Part shown: piece by piece, positions 1 to 8,261 of the stretch
How positions within the stretch are numbered: the first letter of the stretch is position 1
Layout: each line of letters begins with the position of its first letter
Assembly: GCA_965212195.1 (NCBI GenBank)
Contig: CBDBUW010000012.1
Location: 1-64,000, forward strand
Direction: 5' to 3'
Length of the DNA: 64,000 bases
Source: JAJCYK01 sp965212195
GTDB taxonomy: Bacteria > Bacteroidota > Bacteroidia > Cytophagales > Cyclobacteriaceae
The notes under the pieces: model-generated
The model's database searches: none
What the model was told of the DNA's origin: nothing
What the model saw: only the letters and a program-made list of their open reading frames with translations
Position numbers and translations under genes: made by a program

Positions 1-1
1 T

Positions 2-538
2 GGTGCCCAACCCATGCTCATCCTAGCATTGGTAACCGGTCTTATGGCGGTGGCAAGATATTTTGGAGGAGAGGCGGTTCATCGATTCAACACCACAGGG
101 GTGTTATTGGGATCCGCAGTTCTAGCTACCATTGGTGTTTACCTATTCAGTACACAGACTGGCGCCATGGCCTATGTGGCTGCTGTAGTGTACGCATTGG
201 GAATAGCCTATTTCTGGCCGAATATGATTGGCTTTATAGCTGAATATGTTCCCAAAAGCGGTGCACTAGGTATGTCCATCATTGGTGCGGTAGGCATGTT
301 TTCAACTTCTATTTTCCAACCGATAATTGGACGATGGATCGACAAGGATAGAGCAGAAATGTTGACCCAGGGATTTACTGGTGATGAGTTGGAATTAATG
401 GCTGGACAGTCGACATTGGGAACCATGGTCTTGTTTCCCCTTATTTTAGTGGTCTTGTTTACGATATTGTATTTTTGGATGCGCAATAGGAAACCAGAGG
501 GTGAAGCCTCAAGTAATGTAGACATGGCTTCAGCTTAG
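2..538 (+). CDS. MFS transporter, C-terminal part (truncated by window start)
   Basis: The reading frame is already open at base 2, so this is the 3' end of a longer gene. About 178 residues are visible, with five or so hydrophobic segments and a short charged tail. The segment near MSIIGAVGMFSTSIFQPIIG followed by a charged GRWID loop is typical of the second half of a major facilitator superfamily transporter in the inner membrane. The substrate cannot be told. Because it sits 71 bases upstream of a nucleoside-permease-like MFS gene and next to a ROK kinase and an SSS symporter, a sugar or nucleoside substrate is a reasonable inference. A start at the ATG at base 14 would be internal to the protein. 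Confidence 0.75.
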   Translation, partial: GAQPMLILALVTGLMAVARYFGGEAVHRFNTTGVLLGSAVLATIGVYLFSTQTGAMAYVAAVVYALGIAYFWPNMIGFIAEYVPKSGALGMSIIGAVGMFSTSIFQPIIGRWIDKDRAEMLTQGFTGDELELMAGQSTLGTMVLFPLILVVLFTILYFWMRNRKPEGEASSNVDMASA

Positions 539-609
539 ATTAGGAACGGTTCCCAGTTGGTGTTTCCCTGGTGGCTCCTTCCCTTTTATTTAGTTTAATA
601 CTTTAGAGC

Positions 610-1824
610 ATGAATACAGCACTAACTGCACGCTTAAGCTTAATGATGTTCGTCCAGTATTTCATTTGGGGATGCTGGGCGCCTACCTTGGGAAATTTTA
701 TGGGCACCGAAGATGTGAATATGGGCGAACTGATCAACTGGGCTTATAGCCTGGGCCCCATAAGCGCTGTCATTGCTCCATTTTTTCTGGGTATGATAGC
801 CGATCGCTTCTTCGACAGTGAGAAGGTATTGGGTGTGCTGTGCCTGATCGCCGGGGTGGCTATGATAGCCATGCCAAGTTTTGCCGGCACCAAATGGTTC
901 CTTCCTTTGCTATTTGTACATGCAGTCTGTTATTTTCCCACTTTAGGGCTAACAGCCTCACTGGCTTTTCATCAATTGACCAACCCGGTAAAAGAGTTTC
1001 CGGTGGTCAGGGTGTTTGGCACCATCGGTTGGGTTGCGGCCGGTTTTCTGATCGGTAAATTTCTGCAGGCGGATTTTGAAGCCACGCCATTGTACATAGG
1101 TGGAGCCGCAGCGGTATTCCTGGGATTGTACAGTTTCACGCTACCCCTAACGCCACCGCCCTCCAAAGGTCAAAAATCATCCTGGCGCCAAATTTTAGGT
1201 ATTGACGCCTTAAAACAGCTCCGCACTAGATCTTTCATAATATTCCTCTTTAGCGCCATGCTGATCTTTATTGCCTTTGGTACCTATTTCCCTTATGCGC
1301 CCCGGTATCTGGCCACCGTAGGGTTTGAGAATCCTTCATTTGAAATGGCTTTTGGTCAGGCTTCTGAGATCCTCTTTATGCTGCTCATTCCTTTTCTTTT
1401 TGCCAGATTAGGAGTGAAGTGGATGCTAATGCTAGGCATGTTGGCTTGGGTGGCGCGTTTCACCCTGTTTGCCGGAGCTGCTATTCCCGGTACTTACTGG
1501 ATGATCATGCTAGGAATCTTAATACATGGGATCTGTTATGATTTCTTCTTTGTGACAGGGCAGATATACATAGATAAGAAAACTTCACCGGCTATACGGG
1601 GGCAGGTGCAGGGTCTGTTAGTATTGCTTACTCAAGGGGTAGGATTCCTTTTGGGAACGCAGTTGTCAGGCGCCTTTGTTAATAGTTATGGTACTTCTGG
1701 AACCTTGACCCCGGAGAACTGGAAATTGTTCTGGGGAATTTTCGCGGGGGCTACCCTGGTATTTACCGTTTTATTCTTTTTATTCTTTAAGGACGACACC
1801 GATAAAGGCGAGGTGGCGTCTTAA
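610..1824 (+). CDS. MFS transporter of the nucleoside:H+ symporter (NupG-like) family
   Basis: A 404-residue integral inner-membrane protein with about 12 hydrophobic segments. The N-terminus (LMMFVQYFIWGCWAPTLGNF) and the early loop with a DRFFDSEK charged patch resemble the NupG/XapB nucleoside permease family, which imports nucleosides with protons; the length matches. Start is the ATG following the 71-base gap after the preceding MFS gene, with which it may be co-transcribed. The stop codon is shared on opposite strands with the ROK gene: TTAA at 1821-1824 supplies both stops. The exact substrate is inferred from the family only; Bacteroidota carry many NupG-like proteins whose substrates could be other small sugars or nucleosides. 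Confidence 0.75.
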   Translation: MNTALTARLSLMMFVQYFIWGCWAPTLGNFMGTEDVNMGELINWAYSLGPISAVIAPFFLGMIADRFFDSEKVLGVLCLIAGVAMIAMPSFAGTKWFLPLLFVHAVCYFPTLGLTASLAFHQLTNPVKEFPVVRVFGTIGWVAAGFLIGKFLQADFEATPLYIGGAAAVFLGLYSFTLPLTPPPSKGQKSSWRQILGIDALKQLRTRSFIIFLFSAMLIFIAFGTYFPYAPRYLATVGFENPSFEMAFGQASEILFMLLIPFLFARLGVKWMLMLGMLAWVARFTLFAGAAIPGTYWMIMLGILIHGICYDFFFVTGQIYIDKKTSPAIRGQVQGLLVLLTQGVGFLLGTQLSGAFVNSYGTSGTLTPENWKLFWGIFAGATLVFTVLFFLFFKDDTDKGEVAS

Positions 1825-2726
1825 GCTACCAGAAAAGCGGCTCCGAACACTCCGGCACTATCTCCTAATTTTGGTTTGGCCACTATGGTTTCAAAACGAG
1901 TGTTGAAAATATGGTCTTTCAGACGTTCGATACCCTCCTGATAGAGTTCTTCAATGTTCCCTACACCACCGCCCAGCACCACCACATCAGGATCCAGGAT
2001 ATTGATCACATTGGAAAGTCCTTTTCCAAAGAAGTGCAACAGGCGTTCCATGGTTTGGGCGGCATAAGTATCGTTTTGCTCCCGGTATGCTTGTACAATT
2101 TCCGGAAGCCGGGCTTGTTTGCCGCTTATCTCCTGATAGTAGCGCTCCAGTGAGGGGCCGGAAATGATCCGCTCCACGCATCCGATATCGCCGCAATAGC
2201 ACTTCCCTCCGGAGTCATCCAGATAAGAGTGTCCCCATTCTCCGGCGATGCCTTGCTTACCGTTGATTATTTTCCCGTCGATGACAATGCCACCACCTAC
2301 CCCAGTCCCCATGATCACACCGAATACCACCTGGGCATGGGGATAAATATCAGGTACTATTCCCATGCGGGCTTCTGCCAGGGCAAAACAGTTGGCGTCA
2401 TTAGCCATTTCTACGGGCATACCCAGCATAGATTCCAGGTCCCGCTTCAAGGGTTGGTGGTTGAGGCATACGGTATTGCTGTTCTTCAGGGTTTGGGTGG
2501 TGGGATCAATAGCTCCCGGAGTTCCGATGCCTATGGCACCAGGTGTCGATTTCGTTTGTTCTTTGAGCAACTCCACCAGTTTGGGGATCTGGCTTATAAT
2601 ATGCTCATACCCGTGTTCTTTTTCCGTAGGAATACGGGTGCGACTGATTACGTCGTAGGTATCAGCATCTAAAACTACACCTTCCACCTTGGTGCCCCCC
2701 AGATCTATTCCCCAAAGCTGTTTCAT
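1821..2726 (-). CDS. ROK family sugar kinase
   Basis: A 301-residue cytoplasmic protein of the ROK (repressor, ORF, kinase) family, without the N-terminal helix-turn-helix of ROK repressors, so an enzyme. The N-terminal phosphate loop LWGIDLGGTKVEGVV, the GIGTPGAID segment, the MGTGVGGGIVIDG segment, and the zinc-binding cluster CYCGDIGCVE are all present. It probably phosphorylates a hexose (glucose, fructose or N-acetyl-sugar) using ATP. It lies 9 bases downstream of the SSS symporter gene on the same strand, so the pair is likely one operon: sugar import followed by phosphorylation. A LacI-type operator is found upstream of that operon. The precise sugar cannot be read from sequence. Confidence 0.88.
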   Translation of the reverse strand: MKQLWGIDLGGTKVEGVVLDADTYDVISRTRIPTEKEHGYEHIISQIPKLVELLKEQTKSTPGAIGIGTPGAIDPTTQTLKNSNTVCLNHQPLKRDLESMLGMPVEMANDANCFALAEARMGIVPDIYPHAQVVFGVIMGTGVGGGIVIDGKIINGKQGIAGEWGHSYLDDSGGKCYCGDIGCVERIISGPSLERYYQEISGKQARLPEIVQAYREQNDTYAAQTMERLLHFFGKGLSNVINILDPDVVVLGGGVGNIEELYQEGIERLKDHIFNTRFETIVAKPKLGDSAGVFGAAFLVA

Positions 2727-2735
2727 ATCTCAAAT

Positions 2736-4430
2736 TTACCAAAACCAAATAACGATAGCTGCGGTAAGTATCAGCAGGATAACGGATAATATACGATAAT
2801 TTTGATACCAGGGTACTCCCTTTAATTCCACCGTTTCCGCTTGATAGATGGCCTTGCTCCAGGTCATTTTTTCTACTTTATCTGCGGGGGGAGGGGCAGT
2901 AAGATTACTGATAACGATATTAAATACTACGCAAATTGCGAACAGCATAGGTACTTGATGAAGGAAGTGAATATCTGTGGCCTCCGGGGCAATACCGGAC
3001 ACCTTTACGATGATGAACATTATCACCGTCAAATAACCCAGGATCAAACTCCAGAAGGCGCCGTCCCCATTGGCTCTTTTGTAAAACAACCCTACAATGA
3101 ATACCGCAACTATAGGAGGACTGATATAGCCCAGTACCAATTGTAAATATTCCCAAAGCGACGAAGCCACCGTTTCTATCATGGGCGACCATCCGGCGGC
3201 TAGTATTACCAGAATCACAGTGGCAATTTGTCCCACTCTTACCAGTCCTTTACTGCTTAAATTCTTGTTGATTTTGGAGACAAAATCCATGGTGATCAAA
3301 GTGGAAGCTGAATTTAAGGTGGCGGATATACTGGATGACATGGCCGCCAACAATCCGGCGATCACCAATCCCAAGATCCCAGTGGGCAGCAGCTTATATA
3401 TTAAAACCGGGAATGTCATGTTGGGGCAATCCGCCAAATTGGTACAAATTACCTGGACACCATTTTTGGTAATGGTATAGTTCAGAAAGGTGACATCCAG
3501 TCCCGTGAATAATACAATGGCTACTACTCCGGGGATCACCATAATAAAAAGTACAGGAAGCTTTAGCAATCCCGCAAATAAGGCACCCCATCGTCCGTGG
3601 TTAAGATCTTTGGCTGATAATACTCGTTGCACCATAAACTGATTGTTGGCCCAAAAATAGAATCCCAACAACGGCACCCCTAATACCAATCCGGTCCAGG
3701 GCAGCTTGTCGTCATCCGCCGGTCGTACCAGGCTTAAAATATCATCAGGGGATTTATCCATGCCCCCAGCTTCTCTCATGGCGTTTAACCCGTCGATCAT
3801 GCCGCTCCAACCGCCCACTTCTTTAAAACAGAAATAGGTTAAGACCAGGGAGCCGCAGATCAGCAATACTGCTTGTATTACTTCGGTATGCACCACCGAT
3901 GACAGCCCTCCGGGAATGGTATAGGCCGCCGCCGCTAATGCCAGAAAAGAGATAATCACCCATGAAGGAACCCCTGGAAATATGATCTTCAGGATCAGGT
4001 TCCCGGCATACAGTCCGGAGGCAGTGTCAATGATCACGTTGCCTACAATGGTTATCCCAGAAAATAAGTACCTCGATCGTGAATCGTAGCGCCTTTCGAT
4101 GAACTCCGGCATAGTGTACACCTTGGAACGCAAATAAAAGGGCAGGAAGAAAATGGCAAAGAACACCAATACCACCGCGGCCATCCATTCATAGTTATAC
4201 ACCGCCACATTGGTTTGAAAAGCATCGGAAGTAAGGCCTATTAAAGTGTTGCTGCCGATGTTAGCAGCAAACAGCGAGATGCCCACAATGGGCCAGGTCA
4301 TGTTGCGACCCGCCAGGAAATAATCTTCGGAACTTTGCTGTTTTCCTTTACTGATCCCGTATACCACAATTCCTATCAGGTACACAATGATGATGAGAAG
4401 ATCAATGGCACCGAGTCCGATGTTTTCCAT
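2736..4430 (-). CDS. Sodium/solute symporter (SSS/SGLT family), probable sugar transporter
   Basis: A 564-residue inner-membrane protein with about 14 hydrophobic segments and the SSS family fold: an early YFLAGRNMTWPIVGISLFAA segment, the PEFIERRYDSRSRYL loop, and the inserted loop between two membrane helices. It is most like SGLT-type sodium/glucose or galactose symporters of Bacteroidota. ATG start at 4430. It is followed after 9 bases by the ROK kinase, supporting a sugar substrate. The 409-base leader contains a perfect 12-base palindrome (4553-4564) matching the putative LacI operators found upstream of susC and the GH31 gene. Substrate identity is inference. Confidence 0.88.
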   Translation of the reverse strand: MENIGLGAIDLLIIIVYLIGIVVYGISKGKQQSSEDYFLAGRNMTWPIVGISLFAANIGSNTLIGLTSDAFQTNVAVYNYEWMAAVVLVFFAIFFLPFYLRSKVYTMPEFIERRYDSRSRYLFSGITIVGNVIIDTASGLYAGNLILKIIFPGVPSWVIISFLALAAAAYTIPGGLSSVVHTEVIQAVLLICGSLVLTYFCFKEVGGWSGMIDGLNAMREAGGMDKSPDDILSLVRPADDDKLPWTGLVLGVPLLGFYFWANNQFMVQRVLSAKDLNHGRWGALFAGLLKLPVLFIMVIPGVVAIVLFTGLDVTFLNYTITKNGVQVICTNLADCPNMTFPVLIYKLLPTGILGLVIAGLLAAMSSSISATLNSASTLITMDFVSKINKNLSSKGLVRVGQIATVILVILAAGWSPMIETVASSLWEYLQLVLGYISPPIVAVFIVGLFYKRANGDGAFWSLILGYLTVIMFIIVKVSGIAPEATDIHFLHQVPMLFAICVVFNIVISNLTAPPPADKVEKMTWSKAIYQAETVELKGVPWYQNYRILSVILLILTAAIVIWFW

Positions 4431-4552
4431 GAGTTTGGTTTAGGTTCAAGTAATTATAGAGGTCAAGTACTACCTGATATTTCCGGTCCAGTATACTAAT
4501 AATCAGGTGCTTTTCATAAGAAAAAATGGGATTACCAAAGGAATTGACTACC

Positions 4553-4564
4553 GCAATCGATTGC
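4553..4564. promoter_or_regulatory. Putative LacI-family operator upstream of SSS-ROK operon
   Basis: GCAATCGATTGC is a perfect 12-base palindrome located about 123 bases before the symporter start codon. LacI-family proteins bind such even palindromes with a central CG. Closely matching sites occur at 40261-40272 (GCAATCGTTTGC, upstream of susC) and 42724-42735 (GCAAACGATTGA, upstream of the GH31 gene), beside two lacI genes. The shared pattern GCAAWCGWTTGC is seen directly; that it is bound by either regulator is inferred. Confidence 0.6.
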
Positions 4565-4687
4565 AAATAGAAATGGGAATGAAAGATCGTTGTAGTCTCC
4601 GCAGGTAGTTTAGATTTTGAGGAATCTTCATAATAAACTTGTCATACTTTCCTGCTGTTTTTGTCTGCAATGATTACGCGGTTAATA

Positions 4688-4760
4688 TTTTTTTGACAAT
4701 CTCAATTTTCAGTACTCCCAGGCCTTAACTTGAAATCAGGGGGTGGGGGGGATTCCCCTG
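4688..4760 (+). repeat. Degenerate interspersed repeat, copy A
   Basis: The element begins with ATCTCAATTTT, continues through a CTTAA...TGAAAT stretch, and ends with a G-rich block followed by ATTCCCCTG. The same order of blocks, in the same orientation, occurs at 6242-6304 (ATCTCAATTTT, CTTAAATT, GGGGGCGAGGGGG, CCCCCTG). Both copies are non-coding and flank the amidohydrolase gene. Whether they are remnants of one mobile element or an intergenic repeat family cannot be decided here. Confidence 0.4.
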
Positions 4761-4839
4761 CAACTTGAATTTCGATGTTATTTGTTCTCTATACGAAATT
4801 GTTATTGCTGCTAGCCTCGAATTTTACCACTCTAAACTG

Positions 4840-6063
4840 CTAGTCTTGACCACTAAAAACCTCAAAGGGGATCCTCTTCAAGGCAATTTGTCCGTTGCTG
4901 ATGACCAGTAACACATCTTGAAGAGCCATAATGTCTTCTAGGGGATTATTTGGGAGCAGGATGAGGTCGGCTTCTTTACTTGTGGTTATGGTGCCCGTTC
5001 GATCCCCCAGTGCTAGTAATTCTGCTCCGTTTTTCGTGGCAGCTTGCAAAGCCTGGAACCTTGTCATTCCCAGTCTGACAAAGTGCTCGGCCTCTAAAGA
5101 TACCCGGGTAGTACTTTCTGCAGTATAATAATTATCTGCTCCTGTGGCCATCTTGACCCCTATGGCCAGGGCATCCCTAAAGGTTTGTTCAGCTTCCGCC
5201 AGCATAAATCTGCCCCTCAGTTCCAGGGTAGGATTGCTGTATTCCCCTCCGGGTATTTTTAGATCTTCTACGGTTATGATGGTGGGTACCAGATAAACAC
5301 CTTTAGACTTCATCAAAGTGAGTGTTTCCCGGCTCAGGAAAGTGCCATGTTCGATGCTTATTGCTCCGGCCTCAACCGCTGCCCGCGCTCCTTCATCGCC
5401 ATGAGCATGTACCATAACTTTGAGATTGTGCTTAGCTGCCTCATCCACTACTACTTGGAGTTGCTCTAGGGTATAGGTCTGTTGCCGGGGATCGGTCTCG
5501 GGCAATCCGGCTCGTTCTGTGCCCCTGGTTTTGATAACATTCACTCCTCGGTCGGCATTAACTTTAACCAGCAAGCGCAGCGCTTCCTCAGAATAAACCC
5601 CTTCACTTAGCACACTTAGACGGGGGTCGGCTAAGATAGTTTCACTCAGATTGGGGGTGACATAGATGCCACAGCTGATGAAATCCGGTCCCGCAATGCG
5701 TCCTTCCTGGGCTAGTTTCTTTAATGTCACATCCTGATAGCCCTTGGTACTGGCCGATCTCACGGTGGTTACTCCAGAGCGCAATGCTCTTTCTGCGCCC
5801 TCCAAGGTGTTGATATGGGTATGCGCATCAATCATTCCGGGCATTAAATAATAACCAAGACCGTCGATCACTTCATACCCGTCCGGGTCCTCCGCGGGTT
5901 GTTTACCGATCCACTCTATGGTCCTGCCTTTGATTTTGATGGCGGAGCCGTCAATAATACGTTCATTGTTACCATCGAAAATGCGCACATTCTTTATGTA
6001 GAGATCTTGGGAATGGAGGGTATTAATGGTTAGTAAAAGCGAAAGAATGACAAGAAGTTTCAT
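4840..6063 (-). CDS. Exported metal-dependent amidohydrolase (imidazolonepropionase/prolidase-like)
   Basis: A 407-residue protein with an N-terminal signal peptide (hydrophobic core, then TLHSQ), so probably periplasmic. It has the amidohydrolase metal ligands in order: HTH (His81 and His83), Lys178 in VIKTRG (likely the carboxylated bridging lysine), His219 in VMVHAHGDEG, His239 in ISIEHGTF, and Asp310 in MATGADN. This is a binuclear-metal arrangement of the family that includes Xaa-Pro and Xaa-Arg dipeptidases. The C-terminus has the usual small beta sandwich (ADLILLPNNPLEDI). The substrate is unknown; a dipeptide or cyclic amide is likely. It is a single-gene unit flanked by spacers with related repeats, and no neighbour suggests a pathway. 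Confidence 0.85.
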   Translation of the reverse strand: MKLLVILSLLLTINTLHSQDLYIKNVRIFDGNNERIIDGSAIKIKGRTIEWIGKQPAEDPDGYEVIDGLGYYLMPGMIDAHTHINTLEGAERALRSGVTTVRSASTKGYQDVTLKKLAQEGRIAGPDFISCGIYVTPNLSETILADPRLSVLSEGVYSEEALRLLVKVNADRGVNVIKTRGTERAGLPETDPRQQTYTLEQLQVVVDEAAKHNLKVMVHAHGDEGARAAVEAGAISIEHGTFLSRETLTLMKSKGVYLVPTIITVEDLKIPGGEYSNPTLELRGRFMLAEAEQTFRDALAIGVKMATGADNYYTAESTTRVSLEAEHFVRLGMTRFQALQAATKNGAELLALGDRTGTITTSKEADLILLPNNPLEDIMALQDVLLVISNGQIALKRIPFEVFSGQD

Positions 6064-6241
6064 AGAGATTTAAACCTAGTTTTAATTTTGTTAAGCTAAA
6101 TAAAAGCATCCCTTTGTACTATTCCTTAAAATTTCGAGAAAGTTTGAGATCAATGACCTGATCATAGAGTAGTAAACATCGTTTAAGGCTCAAGCCAAAC
6201 GATTTTTCTGAATGGAGGGATCGGTAAATTTAATTTTCATT

Positions 6242-6304
6242 GATCTCAATTTTTGACACTGTTAGTGCTTAAATTAAAAATGGGGGCGAGGGGGCTACCC
6301 CCTG
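6242..6304 (+). repeat. Degenerate interspersed repeat, copy B
   Basis: Counterpart of 4688-4760, sharing ATCTCAATTTT at the left, CTTAAATT in the middle and a G-run followed by a C-run at the right end. The G-run and C-run of this copy (GGGGGCTACCCCC) form a short self-complementary hairpin. It is followed by GATTTTTGACTCAGA, part of which recurs near 6488. Confidence 0.4.
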
Positions 6305-6329
6305 GGGGATTTTTGACTCAGAAGGAGGG

Positions 6330-6371
6330 GCCGAACGCCGAACATCGGCGCCGAACTTCGACGCCGAACAA
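6330..6371 (+). repeat. Short CCGAAC repeat cluster
   Basis: Four CCGAAC units occur in about 42 bases, most preceded by G and spaced by 1 to 7 bases, and a related GCCGAACATC reappears near 6508. The spacer is non-coding. The function is unknown. Confidence 0.45.
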
Positions 6372-6412
6372 CTAGCATCCCGCCGCAGGAATTCTCGATT
6401 AGATTCACGCCC

Positions 6413-6441
6413 CATCAGAGTCACTGTTAAGGACTCTGATG
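6413..6441 (+). terminator. Terminator-like hairpin without an upstream plus-strand gene
   Basis: CATCAGAGTC (6413-6422) and GACTCTGATG (6432-6441) form a perfect 10-pair stem with a 9-base loop, followed by CTTTTTAAT on the plus strand. That is terminator-like for plus-strand transcription, yet no plus-strand gene lies upstream. On the minus strand it has no T-run, so it is a poor terminator for the trehalase gene. It may be a remnant of a lost gene or element. Confidence 0.4.
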
Positions 6442-6641
6442 CTTTTTAATCCACGGTTCCATTATCTCAGTTGTCCCTGGTCAAGGTGACTCAGAGGGGG
6501 GGCTGAATGCCGAACATCTAACATTCAACATAGACGATCCCAGTGACTCGCGAGAGGAGAAAGATCTCGCTCGAAAATATGTTTTACCAGGTAACTCGTG
6601 GAAAGTGCGAAGCTGGCCATCGATTTTAATCCAAGCAATAG

Positions 6642-8261
6642 TTACGGAGTATCCGGAGACAATGCCAAGGTTACCCCATTAGTCCAACCGAAGCCGTCTT
6701 GGGTAGGATATTCTCCACCGCCAGCGTCCAGGCTCAGATCCACCACATTGTACTTCTCCATCATCTTACCGGTGTTGTTGTAAACGCGTTCGGTGATGGC
6801 TAGCCAACGTCGACTGATATCCTGGGCCAGCTCGTTTTGTTGGTAGTTACGCAACCCCTGAATGGCGATCCATTGTTGCGGGGCCCACCCATTGGGGTAG
6901 TCCCATTGCTGACCGGTTTCTTTAGTAGTGCTGACCACTCCTCCGGGAAACAACAAATTATCCTTTAAATACAAGGTGCTTTGCTGAGCTTGTGGCCCTG
7001 TGGCTATTTTGAAGTACAAGGGCATCATACCGGCTGCTGAGAACTCCATGGTGGTCTGCTCTTTCTTCCAATTCAGGTCTGAGAAATAACCGCTACCATC
7101 ATCCCAAAAATACTGTTTAATGGCGCCTGCCCGTTTATGAGCTTTTTGCTGAAAACCATTGGCAGTGCTGCTATCACCATCAATTCTACTCAGTTCGGCA
7201 ATGGATGATTCCATAAAATACAGCAAGCAGTTCAGGTCGACCGGAGCAATAGAAGTGGTGATGATACTGTCCAGGGTAGCGCCATCACTAAACCAACGGC
7301 TGCTGTAGTCCCAACCTGATTCCGCACCTGCCCTGAGGTCGCGATAAACCTGCTCACGGTGTGATTCCGGGTAGCGCTCTGCAAGTTCAAAATCTTCCTT
7401 ATACGATTCGGGACGCGGTTCCGCGTAATTGTCCCAATATCGATTTAGTATGGTACCATCCTCCAGCCTAACCACCCGCTTGGTCGCCGGATTATCTGCA
7501 GTAAGATCCTCTTGCCCCTCCATCCAAAAGGCGTATTCTTTCTTCATTTGAGGGAGGAAATTTAATATTTGCCGTTCATCGCCCAGATGTTGCGCCCAAA
7601 GCATGACCATTAGACTAAAAAACGGCGGCTGTGAACGCCCCAGATAGTAGGTACGGTTGCCATTGGGAATAAAGCCGTTCTCATCGATCAGATGAGCGAA
7701 ATTCTTGATCATGCTAATGGTTAGAGAGTCCTGATTGCTTTTCAAAAGCCCCAGCATGGTAAAGTAACTGTCCCAGTAGTAAACTTCCCGGAAACGACCA
7801 CCTGGGACCACATAGGGATATGGTAATGGCAATAAGCTGCCGGAGTTTGAGGTAGCATCGGCCTGACGGGTTAGTTCCGTCCACAAGTTATGTAGGTGTG
7901 GTATCATGGCCTCCGATTGGGTTACATCATCAGAGAATTTAGGGGAGGGGACCTCGAAAAATTCCTCTAAGAATGATCTCATATCTAAAGTACCGTCTTC
8001 TTTACGGGCCTGGTATACTTCCAAAATAAATTGGGGATCTGCCAGGGGTTTGGCGTCCACAAAGGTCTTAGAATCCGGAAAATATCCAGCCATCTGCACC
8101 TCGTGAAACAACGGTTGAAGATCCTTCTCCGGCTTTAAGTTTTGAGAAACAAAGGGTTTGGCTTCTTCTGTAGGAGCAGGTCTTTGGCAGGAATTACAGG
8201 TTACGAATACTACTGCTAATAGCAAACTACCCCAGAATTGGTAAGAAATTGGTTTTTTCAT
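6642..8261 (-). CDS. treA: Alpha,alpha-trehalase (GH37), exported
   Basis: A 539-residue glycoside hydrolase family 37 enzyme that splits trehalose into two glucose molecules. Both family signatures are present: PGGRFREVYYWDSY at residues 153-166 and QWDYPNGWAP at about residue 457. The C-terminal catalytic region ends with the usual GFGWTNG. The N-terminus has a hydrophobic signal with cysteines (VTCNSCQ), suggesting export and possibly lipid anchoring, although the lipobox is imperfect. Its ATG overlaps the stop of the upstream haloperoxidase-like gene by four bases (ATGA), so the two are translationally coupled. Glucose released here could feed the kinases and symporters encoded nearby; that link is inference. 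Confidence 0.95.
   Translation of the reverse strand: MKKPISYQFWGSLLLAVVFVTCNSCQRPAPTEEAKPFVSQNLKPEKDLQPLFHEVQMAGYFPDSKTFVDAKPLADPQFILEVYQARKEDGTLDMRSFLEEFFEVPSPKFSDDVTQSEAMIPHLHNLWTELTRQADATSNSGSLLPLPYPYVVPGGRFREVYYWDSYFTMLGLLKSNQDSLTISMIKNFAHLIDENGFIPNGNRTYYLGRSQPPFFSLMVMLWAQHLGDERQILNFLPQMKKEYAFWMEGQEDLTADNPATKRVVRLEDGTILNRYWDNYAEPRPESYKEDFELAERYPESHREQVYRDLRAGAESGWDYSSRWFSDGATLDSIITTSIAPVDLNCLLYFMESSIAELSRIDGDSSTANGFQQKAHKRAGAIKQYFWDDGSGYFSDLNWKKEQTTMEFSAAGMMPLYFKIATGPQAQQSTLYLKDNLLFPGGVVSTTKETGQQWDYPNGWAPQQWIAIQGLRNYQQNELAQDISRRWLAITERVYNNTGKMMEKYNVVDLSLDAGGGEYPTQDGFGWTNGVTLALSPDTP

Larger units (their letters stand above)
4431..4839. other. Intergenic region upstream of the SSS symporter gene
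   Basis: This 409-base spacer lies between two minus-strand genes. It holds the LacI-type palindrome at 4553-4564 and, nearer the amidohydrolase gene, a G-run/C-run element at 4688-4760 that resembles one at 6242-6304. No convincing small reading frame or RNA gene was seen, and no clear -33/-7 promoter could be assigned. Confidence 0.6.
6064..6641. other. 578-base intergenic region with repeats and an orphan hairpin
   Basis: This spacer between the trehalase and amidohydrolase genes contains repeat copy B (6242-6304), a short array of CCGAAC units (6330-6371), a strong hairpin (6413-6441), and a second GACTCAGA plus GCCGAACATC stretch at about 6488-6520. No plausible coding frame is present; a short plus-strand frame near 6598 runs antisense into the trehalase gene and is spurious. 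The composition suggests debris of repetitive elements. Confidence 0.55.

Noticed and set aside
6185..6210. LacI-type operator in the spacer upstream of the amidohydrolase gene
   Set aside because: Only the CAAACGATT half matches; the second half-site is absent.
6598..6783. Short plus-strand reading frame
   Set aside because: It runs antisense into the 3' end of the trehalase gene, has no start context and encodes no recognisable sequence.
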